DNA of 64,000 nt. It comes from SM1-46 sp002451215 (GTDB taxonomy: Bacteria; Pseudomonadota; Gammaproteobacteria; Acidiferrobacterales; Sulfurifustaceae). The position numbers and the translations under genes are program-made. This document shows, piece by piece, positions 42,753-51,407 of the stretch (the first letter of the stretch is position 1; every line of letters begins with the position of its first letter). Where the stretch lies: NCBI GenBank assembly GCA_002451215.1, contig DKBM01000048.1:1-64000 (forward strand). Reading direction: 5' to 3'. Under the pieces are notes generated by a model. The model was not told the origin of the DNA, did no database searches, and was given only the letters and a program-made list of their open reading frames with translations.

Positions 42753-43562
42753 TCAAAGCTTGCGAGCGTAAAAGTTAATACCGTGCACAAACAGCTGCTT
42801 CGAGATTTTCTGCTCGGCAGTGGTCCCCATGAAGCAGTTGAAACGCTGCGCCACGCGGCCATCCACCAGCCCGGCAAGCCGGGTGAGCTCAAAGAACTCT
42901 GGCTCGGTCAGCGCGCCGCCAATGCACGCTGCCCACAGATCCGGATTGCTGCGCGATTCCAGAGTGAGTTCGCGCTGCACCACCACGTCGGCCAGGAACA
43001 GTCGTCCGCCCGGCTTCAGCACGCGAACCACCTCGCTGAATACGCGCGGCTTGTCAGGCGATAGATTGATCACGCCGTTCGAGATCACCACATCCACGCT
43101 CGCGCTCTCGACCGGCAGGTCCTCGAGAAGACCATCACGGATATCCACAATATTGCCAAGCCCCGCCAGATCGGCCGCGGCAGCGGCGCAGTCGCGCATC
43201 GCCGGCGTCATGTCGACGCCGATAGCCCGGCCGCGCGGCCCGACACGTCGCGCTGCCAGCAATAGGTCCATGCCGGCACCGCAGGCATGGTCGAGCACCA
43301 CCTCGCCGGGCTTGAGCGGTCTCACGCCCGGCGTGGTGTCTCCAATCCGCAGCGGGTTGCCAACTCCTGCAAACCGGGCTGTGCTCTCACCCGGCAACGC
43401 CGCGAGTTCCTCGGGGTCGTAACCGAGAAAGGTGCGCGCATACTCCGGACCGCGATTGAAGTGAAACTCGCCGCCCGGGTCGCGCGCCACACGATCGTAC
43501 TCGGCTCGGACCTGGGCACGTAGTTCCTCCGCATCAAAGTTGACGGGTGCCGTCAGTGCCAT
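42753..43562 (-). CDS. ArsM-like class I SAM methyltransferase lacking a usual cysteine
   Basis: A 269-residue methyltransferase. VLDHACGAGMDLLLAAR (about 92) is the SAM-binding loop; VISNGVINLSPDKPRVFSEVVRVLKPGGRLFLADV follows. The upstream pattern LGYDPEELAALPGES and GVGNPL aligns with ArsM proteins, but the usual CGNP cysteine is replaced by valine (VGNP). A cysteine resembling the ArsM second ligand is kept (ACIGGALTEPEFF). Acceptor unknown: arsenite is doubtful, thiols or other metalloids are possible. AAGGAG precedes the start. Confidence 0.78.
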   Translation of the reverse strand: MALTAPVNFDAEELRAQVRAEYDRVARDPGGEFHFNRGPEYARTFLGYDPEELAALPGESTARFAGVGNPLRIGDTTPGVRPLKPGEVVLDHACGAGMDLLLAARRVGPRGRAIGVDMTPAMRDCAAAAADLAGLGNIVDIRDGLLEDLPVESASVDVVISNGVINLSPDKPRVFSEVVRVLKPGGRLFLADVVVQRELTLESRSNPDLWAACIGGALTEPEFFELTRLAGLVDGRVAQRFNCFMGTTAEQKISKQLFVHGINFYARKL

Positions 43563-43598
43563 GTTGCTTCTCCTTTGTGCTTGACTTGGTATGAAGTC

Positions 43599-43844
43599 CT
43601 ACATCCCGAAGATGTAGGTATTGGGGCCCTGGCTGCCGAGCGCCTCGTGCACGACGCGTCCGATCTCGCTGGCCTTGATGGCGCTGGCGTCGTATTGCAC
43701 CTTCATCACCCGGCGCACATACGGACTGAAGTCCGCCGAGCGAATCCCCGGGCGATCCTTAAGCACGCTCTCAAGCTTCTCGCGCACGGCGTCGCTGGGG
43801 TCCAAACGCACATCGAGCATTACGGTAATTCCTTCGCTGTTCAT
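43599..43844 (-). CDS. Small HMA-like (ferredoxin-fold) protein without CxxC
   Basis: An 81-residue protein from the ATG at 43844, which has a GGAGGAAG site 8 bases upstream (the 43859 start would lack it). The sequence alternates strands and helices as in heavy-metal-associated domains (ITVMLDVRLDPSDAVREKLESVL, VMKVQYDASAIKASEIGRVVHEAL), but there is no cysteine pair for metal. It heads an operon with the ArsM-like methyltransferase and DUF4395 protein, downstream of a palindromic operator at 43877-43906. Confidence 0.65.
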   Translation of the reverse strand: MNSEGITVMLDVRLDPSDAVREKLESVLKDRPGIRSADFSPYVRRVMKVQYDASAIKASEIGRVVHEALGSQGPNTYIFGM

Positions 43845-43876
43845 GTTCGCTTCCTCCAATCTGTGTTTAAGGGACA

Positions 43877-43906
43877 GAACAGAATTACTCTGTTCATGCG
43901 AACAGA
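43877..43906 (-). promoter_or_regulatory. Alternating palindromic operator, LexA-box-like
   Basis: GAACAGA (43877-43883), ATTAC, TCTGTTC (43889-43895), ATGC, GAACAGA (43900-43906). The same heptamer appears three times in alternating orientation. The inner part contains CTGT-N8-ACAG (43890-43905), the general form of an enterobacterial LexA box. It lies 33 bases upstream of the HMA-like gene start. A TetR-, ArsR- or MarR-type operator is equally plausible. Confidence 0.6.
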
Positions 43907-43991
43907 TTAGGGGGGCAACGTATCGCGGGGATGTCAGGAAGTTACTGCTTTGTAGCCGGTTTGTAACACCGCCCGGCCGGCGGGTGGCAGG

Positions 43992-46434
43992 CTACATGCG
44001 GCTCGCAAGCGCCTGCTCGAGGAGGGCCCGCAACCGGTCGAGCTCGACCGGCTTGTGCAACACCTCGCGAATGCCAGCGCTGCTCAGCGCTTCTTCGGAC
44101 AGTTCCTCTGCGTAACCGGTGTACAGCACCGGCCGGATGGCCGGATTCGCCTCGTGTAACTGCCGGGCGAGCTCGATGCCAGTCATGCCCGGCATCGTGT
44201 AGTCGAACAGGTAAAAATCGAACGGGCGTGATCGTTTGCTGGTTGCCTCCTGCGCTTCCGCGCCGTTGGCGCACACCGTGACCGAAAGCCCCCAGTCCTG
44301 CAGGCGGTCATCCATGTATTCGCGCACGCTCGCGTCGTCCTCCACCAGCAGGACATCGCCGCGCAGCGCCGCGGCCGGCGCCGCCGTCTGGCAGTCGGCA
44401 TCCGTGCACTCTGGCGGCTGCGCCGATTCGACCATTGGCAGCAGCACGCTGAAGCGCGCGCCCCGTCCCGGCTCGCTCTCCACCCGGATGTGTCCGCCGT
44501 ATTCATGCACGATGCCGTGCACCATGGCCAGGCCCATGCCGCTACCCTTGCCGACTTCCTTGGTGGTAAAGAACGGCTCAAAGATACGGTCAATGGCCTC
44601 GCGGCTGATGCCGGCACCGCTGTCGCCAATGCTCAGCTCCAGATAGCGCCCAGAAGCCGGTTTGCGGCACGACGAGCAGATACACGGCGTGCGGTATTCG
44701 ATTTCACGCAGGCCGATTTCCAGTACACCATGACCGGCCATGGCATCGCGGGCATTGATGCACAGGTTCAGGAGCACCTGCTCCAGGTGCACCGGATCGG
44801 CCATGACAGTTGGCAGGTTCCCGGGAATGTTCAGACGGGTCTGGATGGTGGACGGCAGCATGGACTCCAGCAGTTTGACGCTTTCCTTGACCAGCGGCGC
44901 GGGCTGCAGGGGCCGCGGCTCGCCGCGCTGACCGCGACTGAAGGTCAACATCTGCTGGATCAGGTCGCGCGCGCGACCGGCTGATTTCTGGATGCGCTCA
45001 AGGTAGCGGTGTAGCTTCGGGTCCGGCTGCTTCTGCTCCCACTCCTGCGCCATGACGATGTAACCCATGATGCCAGTGAGAATGTTATTGAAGTCATGGG
45101 CGATGCCGCCAGTGAGCTGGCCGATGGCTTCCATCTTCTGCGACTGGCGCAACTGCGCCTCCAGCCGGCTGCGCTCGGCCTCGGCCTGNNTTGCGCTCGG
45201 TGATGTCGCGCATGATCAGCAGCAGGTGGGGCGTATTCCCGTACTGCACCGGCACGCCGTGCACTTCCGCATCAAAGATCGTCCCGTCCTTGCGCTGGGC
45301 GCGAGCCTCAGATTCCAGGCTCTTGCCCGAGCTCGCCGCCTCAAAGAAGGCCCAGCAACGTATCTGGCTGTCCGGATGCACGAACTGGAACGACTCGACT
45401 GCCAGCAGTTCCTCACGCGTATAACCGTGCATCCGGCAGAACGCCGGGTTGGCCTCGGTAATGCGCCCGTCGGGTGTGCACAGGGCCATGCCGTCCACGG
45501 AGGAACTGAAGATGGTGTGGTAGCGCTCCTCGCTCGCGCGCAACGCCTCCACAGCTGCCTTGCGCTCGGTGATGTCGCGTATTACCAGCAGCACGTGTCG
45601 CTGCCCCTGAACGTTAGCCGGCACACCACGCATGTCGAGGTGGAACACCTCGCCACTCTTGTGGGTTGCGATGGCTTCGCCCTGATAGGTGCGGCCTTCG
45701 CGCACGGTTTCCAGCAGCGTCATCAGCTTCGGCATGCTCTCCGGCGGCACATAATCGGTGAGCGGCGCCTTGAGCAACTGCTCGCGGGTCATGCCGTGCA
45801 GATTGCAGCAGGCCTCGTTCACGTCCACCAGCTTGCCGTCCAGTGTCCACAAGGCCATGCCGTCGGACGTGGCATTGAAGGTGGCCTGGTATTGCTCGGC
45901 CTTTTGCCGGGCATCGCGGCCCGTCTGCAGGCGCTCCAGCTCGACGGCGGCGCGCACCGAGAAAATACGCAGCAGCTGCTCGGTCACGGCCGTGCTCCGG
46001 ATCGGCTGGCGGTTCATGACGGTCAGGATGCCGAACACCCGGCCACTGGAATCAAACAGTGAGATGCCGGCGTATCCCTCGGCGTCGAGTTCCCTAACAT
46101 GCGGGTCCGGAAACTGCATCTGGATGCGGTCGGGGAAATGCCGATACTGCGATCCAATCACCTGCTCGCACGGCGTCCCTGACAGGTCGTATTCAAACGG
46201 CGACACCGGCTTGCCGTCGGCGGTCATTGCAATCACCTGCACGGTGCGCGACTCGTCACCCGTCAACAAACCGATGAGCGCATAATTGACTTCCAGTGCC
46301 TTGGCAAGATGGTCAGTAAGATACTGAAAGATTCCATCGCCACTCAGGCCGGCCACGCCATCAGCGGCGAACCGCAGGGCGCGACTCAAGATGTCATCAC
46401 TCGGGGGGACTTGCGGCTGTGTGGCAGCGGTCAT
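43992..46434 (-). CDS. Hybrid sensor histidine kinase (GAF-PAS-PAS-HK-REC), internal gap
   Basis: A soluble sensor kinase. A GAF domain (about 15-165), two PAS domains (about 180-300, 310-425), then after the NN at 45189 HisKA with IAHDFNNILTG, a HATPase domain with FEPFFTTKEVGKGSGMGLAM, and a C-terminal receiver with LFDYTMPGMTG. A CICSSCRKPASGR insertion in the ATPase domain may bind zinc. No transmembrane helices are seen. The gap shifts frame; another PAS repeat may be missing. It follows the response-regulator gene on the same strand. Confidence 0.87.
45189..45190. other. Assembly gap NN in hybrid kinase
   Basis: The 20 bases after the NN (45191-45210) are identical to 45560-45579, the end of the other PAS unit. 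A repeat-driven collapse is likely. Confidence 0.8.
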
Positions 46435-46555
46435 GGGCAGCGATCATGTATCCGGTTCAACAGGCGACCAGTCTACCCTCGGAACCGCCCGGCGATTCGT
46501 CCTGTCGCCATTTGCCAACAATTGAAACAAATCAGAAACAATTGCCTGACCGGGG

Positions 46556-47275
46556 CTAGCTGCCGGCGGGTACATACATATAGCCCACCCCGCGGACCGT
46601 CTTGATCAGCTGCGGTTTGTCGGGATCGACCTCGATCTTCTTTCGCAGCCGCGCGATTCGGATGTCGATGCTGCGATCGAACGGGTCCCACTCCCGATTC
46701 TGCGTAAGCGTGAGAATCTGGTCCCGGGAAAGCGGCCGGCCAGGGCGCTCGACGAATACCTGCAACAGCTCGAACTCCATGCCGGTGAGCGGAACCTCGT
46801 TGCCATCCGGTCCGAAGAGTTGCCGGCTCACGAGATTCAGCATGCATCGTCCGATCGGCACCCGCTTGTCGGACGCCGAAGACGCCGGTGCCTCGGCGCT
46901 GGCGCGCTGGTAGCGGCGCAACACGCTCTTGATACGGGCATGAAGCTCGCGCGGATCGAACGGTTTGGCAATGTAGTCATCCGCACCGACTTCCAGCCCG
47001 ACGATCCGGTCAACCGCCTCGCCCGCGCCAGACACCATGATGATGCCGATGTCGTGGTGCTCACGCAGGTAGCGAGCGAGGCTCAGACCATCCTCGCCCG
47101 GCAGCCCGACATCCAGCAGCACCACGTCCGGCACGCGCTCCTCCACGCAGGCCCGCATCGCGGTTGCGTCGGCGGCGGTCGCGACCGCGTAACCTGCCCC
47201 GGACAGGTAGTCGCTGATCAGTTCCCGGATATCCGGGTCATCGTCGACAACCAGTATCTGCTGCTGCGTAGCCAT
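46556..47275 (-). CDS. OmpR/PhoB-type response regulator
   Basis: A 239-residue transcriptional regulator. Receiver about 1-120 (ILVVDDDPDIRELISDYL, phosphoacceptor in VVLLDVGLPGEDG, KPFDPREL), and winged-helix output about 145-235 (GMEFELLQVFVERPGRPLSRDQIL, SIDIRIARLRKKIEVDP). I chose the ATG at 47275 (MATQQQILVVDDD); an ATG at 47299 is possible. It lies 121 bases upstream of the hybrid kinase on the same strand, so they are probably a signalling pair. Targets unknown. Confidence 0.9.
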   Translation of the reverse strand: MATQQQILVVDDDPDIRELISDYLSGAGYAVATAADATAMRACVEERVPDVVLLDVGLPGEDGLSLARYLREHHDIGIIMVSGAGEAVDRIVGLEVGADDYIAKPFDPRELHARIKSVLRRYQRASAEAPASSASDKRVPIGRCMLNLVSRQLFGPDGNEVPLTGMEFELLQVFVERPGRPLSRDQILTLTQNREWDPFDRSIDIRIARLRKKIEVDPDKPQLIKTVRGVGYMYVPAGS

Positions 47276-47378
47276 GGGGGATTCCGTGGTATCCGGCATG
47301 CGGGCCGCGCCTGCTCGGCGCCGCGCCCGAGAATGCCCGGATTCTGGCACATCGCACGAACCAGACAAACCCGCGGAC

Positions 47379-47416
47379 AAAAAGAAGCCGGGGCCCGCGT
47401 CTCCGCGGGCCCCGGC
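47379..47416 (-). terminator. Intrinsic terminator after mddA
   Basis: A perfect 13-base stem, GCCGGGGCCCGCG (47387-47399) with CGCGGGCCCCGGC (47404-47416), followed on the minus strand by TTCTTTTT (47386-47379). It separates mddA from the response regulator. Confidence 0.88.
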
Positions 47417-47430
47417 GGAAGGGAAAGGCA

Positions 47431-48183
47431 TTACGCTGCGCCGACGCCCGTCACACTGCGGCCGGGCTGCGGAATCAGCATTGGCACGCGTTCACGGTAG
47501 CCTTCGTACTCTGGATGCGCCTCCACGAGATCGCGCTCCTCGAGGCGGATGGCAATCAGAATGTATGCCGTGGTTGCGACCGCGAACACAAGGTGTGCCA
47601 CGGTCATCGTGGGCGTCGCCCAGAAGGCAAGCAGAAAACCGATGTAGAGCGGATGGCGCACGTGCCGGTAAAACAGTGGCGTCCTGAACGACAGGGCCGC
47701 GTACGGCTTGCCGATCAGATTGAGCCACACCTGGCGCAAGCCGAACAGATCGAAGTGGTTGATGAGGAAGGTTGAGACCAGCACCACCAGCCATCCGAGC
47801 GCAAACACCGACCACAAGACCACCTGCCCGACGGGATCGGTGATGTTCCAGATTACCCCGCCAATCGGCTCCCAATTCGCAAAAAGCGCGATAAGCGCCA
47901 GACTTGAAAACAGCACGTAGGTGCTGCGCTCGATCGGCTTCGGCACGAAGCGGATCCACCAGCGCTTGAAGGCCGGGCGGGCCATCACGCTATGCTGCAC
48001 GGCAAAGATACCCAGCAGCGCACTGTCAATAAGCAGTGCTTGCCAGAGTGGTGCCTGGCCCGTTCCATCGATCCTCACCGGCACGAACAGGTTGCCGATG
48101 AAACCGGCGGCGTACAGGATCGTACCAAAGAACAGGGTGTAGACCGCCGCGCCATAGCTGAAATACAAGATACGTTTGACCAT
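47431..48183 (-). CDS. mddA: Methanethiol S-methyltransferase MddA
   Basis: A 250-residue integral membrane methyltransferase that makes dimethyl sulfide from methanethiol with SAM. Family blocks: FAVQHSVMARPAFKRWW, PIERSTYVLFSSLALIALF, STFLINHFDLFGLRQVW, FYRHVRHPLYIGFLLAFWATPTM and EERDL near the C terminus. About six hydrophobic segments. GAAAGGAGAGAAACC precedes the ATG. A generic NnrU/ICMT enzyme is the alternative, but the first blocks match MddA well. A 35-codon ORF lies just upstream. Confidence 0.87.
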   Translation of the reverse strand: MVKRILYFSYGAAVYTLFFGTILYAAGFIGNLFVPVRIDGTGQAPLWQALLIDSALLGIFAVQHSVMARPAFKRWWIRFVPKPIERSTYVLFSSLALIALFANWEPIGGVIWNITDPVGQVVLWSVFALGWLVVLVSTFLINHFDLFGLRQVWLNLIGKPYAALSFRTPLFYRHVRHPLYIGFLLAFWATPTMTVAHLVFAVATTAYILIAIRLEERDLVEAHPEYEGYRERVPMLIPQPGRSVTGVGAA

Positions 48184-48228
48184 TGGTTTCTCTCCTTTCG
48201 GGTTAGCAATTGAGACCGGGGGTTGAAC

Positions 48229-48336
48229 CTATGCGCCGACCCGACCACGCTCGGCGAATAGCTCGACCAGCACGCCCACCAGAGAAAGGAGCCGCGCCTC
48301 GTTCGCTCGCCACAGCCTGTGTCGGAATGATTTCAT
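48229..48336 (-). CDS. Possible 35-residue small protein
   Basis: ATG 48336 to TAG at 48231-48229, with a near-perfect ribosome-binding site (GAGGAGGTTTCA) 6 bases upstream. It encodes MKSFRHRLWRANEARL followed by a short hydrophobic stretch (LSLVGVLVELFAERG), a possible amphipathic helix. It lies 45 bases before mddA on the same strand and could be a small membrane-associated protein or leader peptide. Only the ribosome site and the context support it. Confidence 0.5.
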   Translation of the reverse strand: MKSFRHRLWRANEARLLSLVGVLVELFAERGRVGA

Positions 48337-48561
48337 TGAAACCTCCTCGCATCGGTAGACCGCGTTAGCGCGGACCACGGCGGTCCGTGCGGAAGCAAGA
48401 TTAGGCGCGACATGTTGCCGGGGAATTTCCCGGTGCTGCCGTTTTGTATGCGAATCGTTTCAGCGCCGTGCGAGCGCGATCCCTCGCACCTGCCGGGATG
48501 CCGCCAGCTTGCGCTAACATGCCCCCGCGAAAGCGATCGACGGCTACAACAGGAGAAGTCA

Positions 48562-48927
48562 ATGCCACGACTGATAAACGGCCCCACGGTGATCGAGGCG
48601 GCTGGCACCAAGCCCAAAAAGATTGAGGAATATGCAGGACGGGTGAATTCAGGACATGTGCGCTTGAGCGTTGCGCGCATGGTTTCCCCGCAGGGCTGGA
48701 TCGAACCCGGCCAGCGCCCTGACTTCGAGGAGATAACGGTCGTATTGCGTGGGATGCTGCATGTCGACTACGAAGGCGGCTCGCTGGATGTTCGGGCCGG
48801 CCAAGCGGTCGTTGCCCTTCCCGGCGAATGGGTGCGCTACAGCACGCCCGAGGAAGGTGGCGCGGAATACGTCGCGGTTTGCCTGCCCGCCTTCTCGCCA
48901 GATTCCGTACACCGCGATCCCGACTGA
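48562..48927 (+). CDS. Cupin domain protein
   Basis: A 121-residue single-domain cupin from the ATG at 48562, with AGGAGA upstream (longer ORF start at 48412 rejected). The barrel is recognisable in RPDFEEITVVLRGMLHVDYEGG (motif 1) and VRAGQAVVALPGEWVRYSTPEEGGAEYVAVC (motif 2), resembling ethanolamine-utilisation-like cupins. Typical metal-binding histidines are mostly absent, so it may not be an enzyme. It converges with the radical SAM gene. Confidence 0.8.
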   Translation: MPRLINGPTVIEAAGTKPKKIEEYAGRVNSGHVRLSVARMVSPQGWIEPGQRPDFEEITVVLRGMLHVDYEGGSLDVRAGQAVVALPGEWVRYSTPEEGGAEYVAVCLPAFSPDSVHRDPD

Positions 48928-48952
48928 GCGCCGGTCAGCCCCCGGCGAGGAG

Positions 48953-50254
48953 TCAGGCCTGCGTCACGAGTGGTGTGGGCGTGTCGCGGATTGTGCGGTA
49001 GGCCTGATAGTTCCAGGAAAATGCCAGGCCGGTGCTGAACAGACTGCGCGTATTCCTGAAAGTCCGCAGACCGCGAACCAGGGATGACCTGAATGACGAC
49101 ACTTCCGCGTAGGCCTTGAGCAGGCCCTCATAGGCTTCATTCGGAGTGAAGTTCTTCATCTGGAACACCGGCTCGACGATGTTGTAGTGCTTCCAGTCGC
49201 TCGGGTAATTGGTCAGCAGCAGCCGGTCCTCAGCCACCATTTGCCGATAGAACGCCGTGCCGGGCAGCGGTGTCTCGAGCGTCATCTGAATGGCATCGAT
49301 TTCGCTTTCCAGCGCAAAGTCCACGGTGCGTCGGAAGACGTCCCTGTCCTGGGTATCGGTGCCGAAAATAAAGCAGCCGACGATGGCAATGCCGTGATCA
49401 TGGATCTTCCTGATCGCATCTCGGAAATTGCGCGTCGAGGGCCGCAGATTCACGGGCTTGTGCATTGCGTTGAGCGCCACGGCGTCAATCGATTCGAAGC
49501 CAATCAATAGCGCCCGGCAACCGCTCTTGCGAGCGGATGCGAGCAAGTCCTCATGCTCGACGATATTGAGGCAGGTCTGTGCGCCCCACTCCTTGCCGCT
49601 GCCCTGCAACCGGTCAAACAGCTCCTTGGCACGGCGAATGTACTTGCGCCCGGAGCCAACGATATTGTCGTCCACGATGAAAATCCGCTTCGATTTGATC
49701 GAGTTGATCTCGTCAATGACGTTGTCGATATTGCGAAGCCGGTAGCGTGGGCCGTTGAAGGCTGTCACCGAGCAGAAGTTGCAGTTGATCGGACAGCCAC
49801 GCCCGGTTTGCACAGTCTCGACGAAATACTTGCCCCGCAGCAGATCGCGACGCGGCGCCGGCAGGTTGTCGATCTCCGGCAGGCCACATACCTGATAGAG
49901 CTTCTGCAGTTTTCCATTCTCGAAATCCTCGAGCACCTGAGGCCAGATGTTCTCGCCCTCGCCCGCCACCACGGCGTCTGCATAGCGTTGCGCCTCTTCC
50001 GGCATGTAGGACACGTGAATCCCGCCCATCACTACCGGCACGCCGCGTTCGCGAAAACGAGTGGCAATTTCGTAAGCGCGCGGGGCAAGTGGCGTCATAC
50101 AGGTGATGCCAACCAGATCTGCCGGTGTGTCGTAGTCGAGCTCCTCGACCGCTTCGTCGACGATCCGCACATCGTAGTGCTCAGGTGTGTAGCGCGCGAT
50201 CATGGCGAGATTCAGCGGCGGAATGGCCAGCACCTTGATGTTGGAATGCAGGCT
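48953..50254 (-). CDS. B12-binding domain radical SAM protein, 5' end lost in gap
   Basis: A cobalamin-dependent radical SAM enzyme of the class with oxygen- or phospho-group methylases. The N-terminal B12-binding domain (DLVGITCMTPLAPRAYEIATRFRERG, VVMGGIHVSYMPEEA) precedes the radical SAM cluster motif GCPINCNFCS (CX3CX2C, about residue 153 of the visible part) and KRIFIVDDNIVG. A conserved C-terminal region follows. The frame stays open to the NN at 50255, so the start lies in the gap. It follows the ABC efflux genes and could be their substrate-modifying enzyme; this is an inference. Hopanoid and lipid modification enzymes are among similar proteins. Confidence 0.85.
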   Translation of the reverse strand, partial: SLHSNIKVLAIPPLNLAMIARYTPEHYDVRIVDEAVEELDYDTPADLVGITCMTPLAPRAYEIATRFRERGVPVVMGGIHVSYMPEEAQRYADAVVAGEGENIWPQVLEDFENGKLQKLYQVCGLPEIDNLPAPRRDLLRGKYFVETVQTGRGCPINCNFCSVTAFNGPRYRLRNIDNVIDEINSIKSKRIFIVDDNIVGSGRKYIRRAKELFDRLQGSGKEWGAQTCLNIVEHEDLLASARKSGCRALLIGFESIDAVALNAMHKPVNLRPSTRNFRDAIRKIHDHGIAIVGCFIFGTDTQDRDVFRRTVDFALESEIDAIQMTLETPLPGTAFYRQMVAEDRLLLTNYPSDWKHYNIVEPVFQMKNFTPNEAYEGLLKAYAEVSSFRSSLVRGLRTFRNTRSLFSTGLAFSWNYQAYRTIRDTPTPLVTQA

Positions 50255-50256
50255 NN
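50255..50256. other. Assembly gap NN before radical SAM gene
   Basis: Removes the start of the radical SAM gene and an unknown spacer to the permease gene. Confidence 0.8.
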
Positions 50257-50303
50257 GCCCGCGGGAACCCAGCGACGGTCGGGGAAACGGCTGCCGAACG
50301 CCT

Positions 50304-51407
50304 CTATTGAAGCGTGGTACGAAAGCGTCGAAAACTCACCATTATCAACAGCGCTGCCATTCCAATAAGTATCACCACATGCGCAAGGACAAAACTCCCC
50401 TCGCCCCCCTTGAGCATGATATTGCGCAGCAAGGCAAGATAGTGCGCGAGCGGATCCACATACGACGCCCACATCATGGGTGCCGGCATGTTCTCGATCG
50501 GAAACATAAGACCAGAAAGCAGGATCGCGGGAAACAGAAACAGGAACCCTCCCATCGTCGACTGTTGCTGGTTGCTGGCAATCGTCGAGATCAAGGTCCC
50601 GATCGCCACCGTCGTGCATACAAAGGCCACGGAGGCCACTAGCAGTACCGCGAGAGAGCCCCGCATCGGCACGCCGAAGCCAAACACCGCGACTGCCAGA
50701 ACCAGCGGTATCTGGATAATTCCAAGCACGAGATAGGGAATAGTCTTTCCCAAAATGACCTCGGTGGCGGACACCGGTGCCGAGATCAACATCTCGAACG
50801 TGCCAACCTCCTTCTCTCGGGTCAGCGACATGCCAGTCAGGATAATCGTCGTGATGGACAACAGCATACACATCACGCCCGGTACCATGAAGAACGCCGT
50901 CTCCAGCGTCGGGTTGTACAGTACCCGGACCTCGAAACTGATCGGAAATTCTGGTCGCTTGATATGCAGGTCGTCCTCGATCACCGCATTGGAAATGTTG
51001 CGGACGTACTGCTCGACCGCTTGCGCCTCGAGCACGTTCATCGAATTGACCAGCAACTGCAGGTCCCCGGCGCCGCGCGCGACCGCGCGCGACAGGCCTC
51101 CGGGCGGCGACACGAGCGCCGCATCCGCTTTACCGCTGCGGACAAGCTCAAATGGATCAGCATTGTGATCGCCTGACGCCGAGCGAAACCACTGGCTCTC
51201 GACGCTTCGATCGTAGATCCTCCGCAGCAGGTAGTCGTTCGAGTCGGGCTGTGCCCAGAGATCGACGTTCTTGATGTCCGTCGAGAGTGCGAGCCCGAAC
51301 AGCGTCAGCTGAATCATTGGCGTGATGAACAGCAGAATCCTCATCCGCGGATCGCGCAGCGCCTGCTTAAACTCCTTGCGCAAAAAGGCACGCAGAGTTC
51401 GCATCAT
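50304..51407 (-). CDS. ABC-2 family permease (YbhR-like), second copy
   Basis: A 367-residue ABC-2 permease. The first helix (ILLFITPMIQLTLFGLAL, about 25) is followed by a large periplasmic domain (about 45-185), then five more helices (VPGVMCMLLSITTIILTG to VVILIGMAALLIMVSF). The motif LTREKEVGTFEMLISAPVSATEVILGKTIPY is the ABC-2 coupling region. Its ATG (51407) overlaps the preceding permease stop. The pair forms the membrane part of an efflux or assembly system. Confidence 0.9.
   Translation of the reverse strand: MMRTLRAFLRKEFKQALRDPRMRILLFITPMIQLTLFGLALSTDIKNVDLWAQPDSNDYLLRRIYDRSVESQWFRSASGDHNADPFELVRSGKADAALVSPPGGLSRAVARGAGDLQLLVNSMNVLEAQAVEQYVRNISNAVIEDDLHIKRPEFPISFEVRVLYNPTLETAFFMVPGVMCMLLSITTIILTGMSLTREKEVGTFEMLISAPVSATEVILGKTIPYLVLGIIQIPLVLAVAVFGFGVPMRGSLAVLLVASVAFVCTTVAIGTLISTIASNQQQSTMGGFLFLFPAILLSGLMFPIENMPAPMMWASYVDPLAHYLALLRNIMLKGGEGSFVLAHVVILIGMAALLIMVSFRRFRTTLQ

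Noticed and set aside
43890..43905. Confident LexA box
   Set aside because: The CTGT-N8-ACAG form fits, but the downstream genes are not SOS genes and the element is part of a larger repeat; kept only as a possibility.
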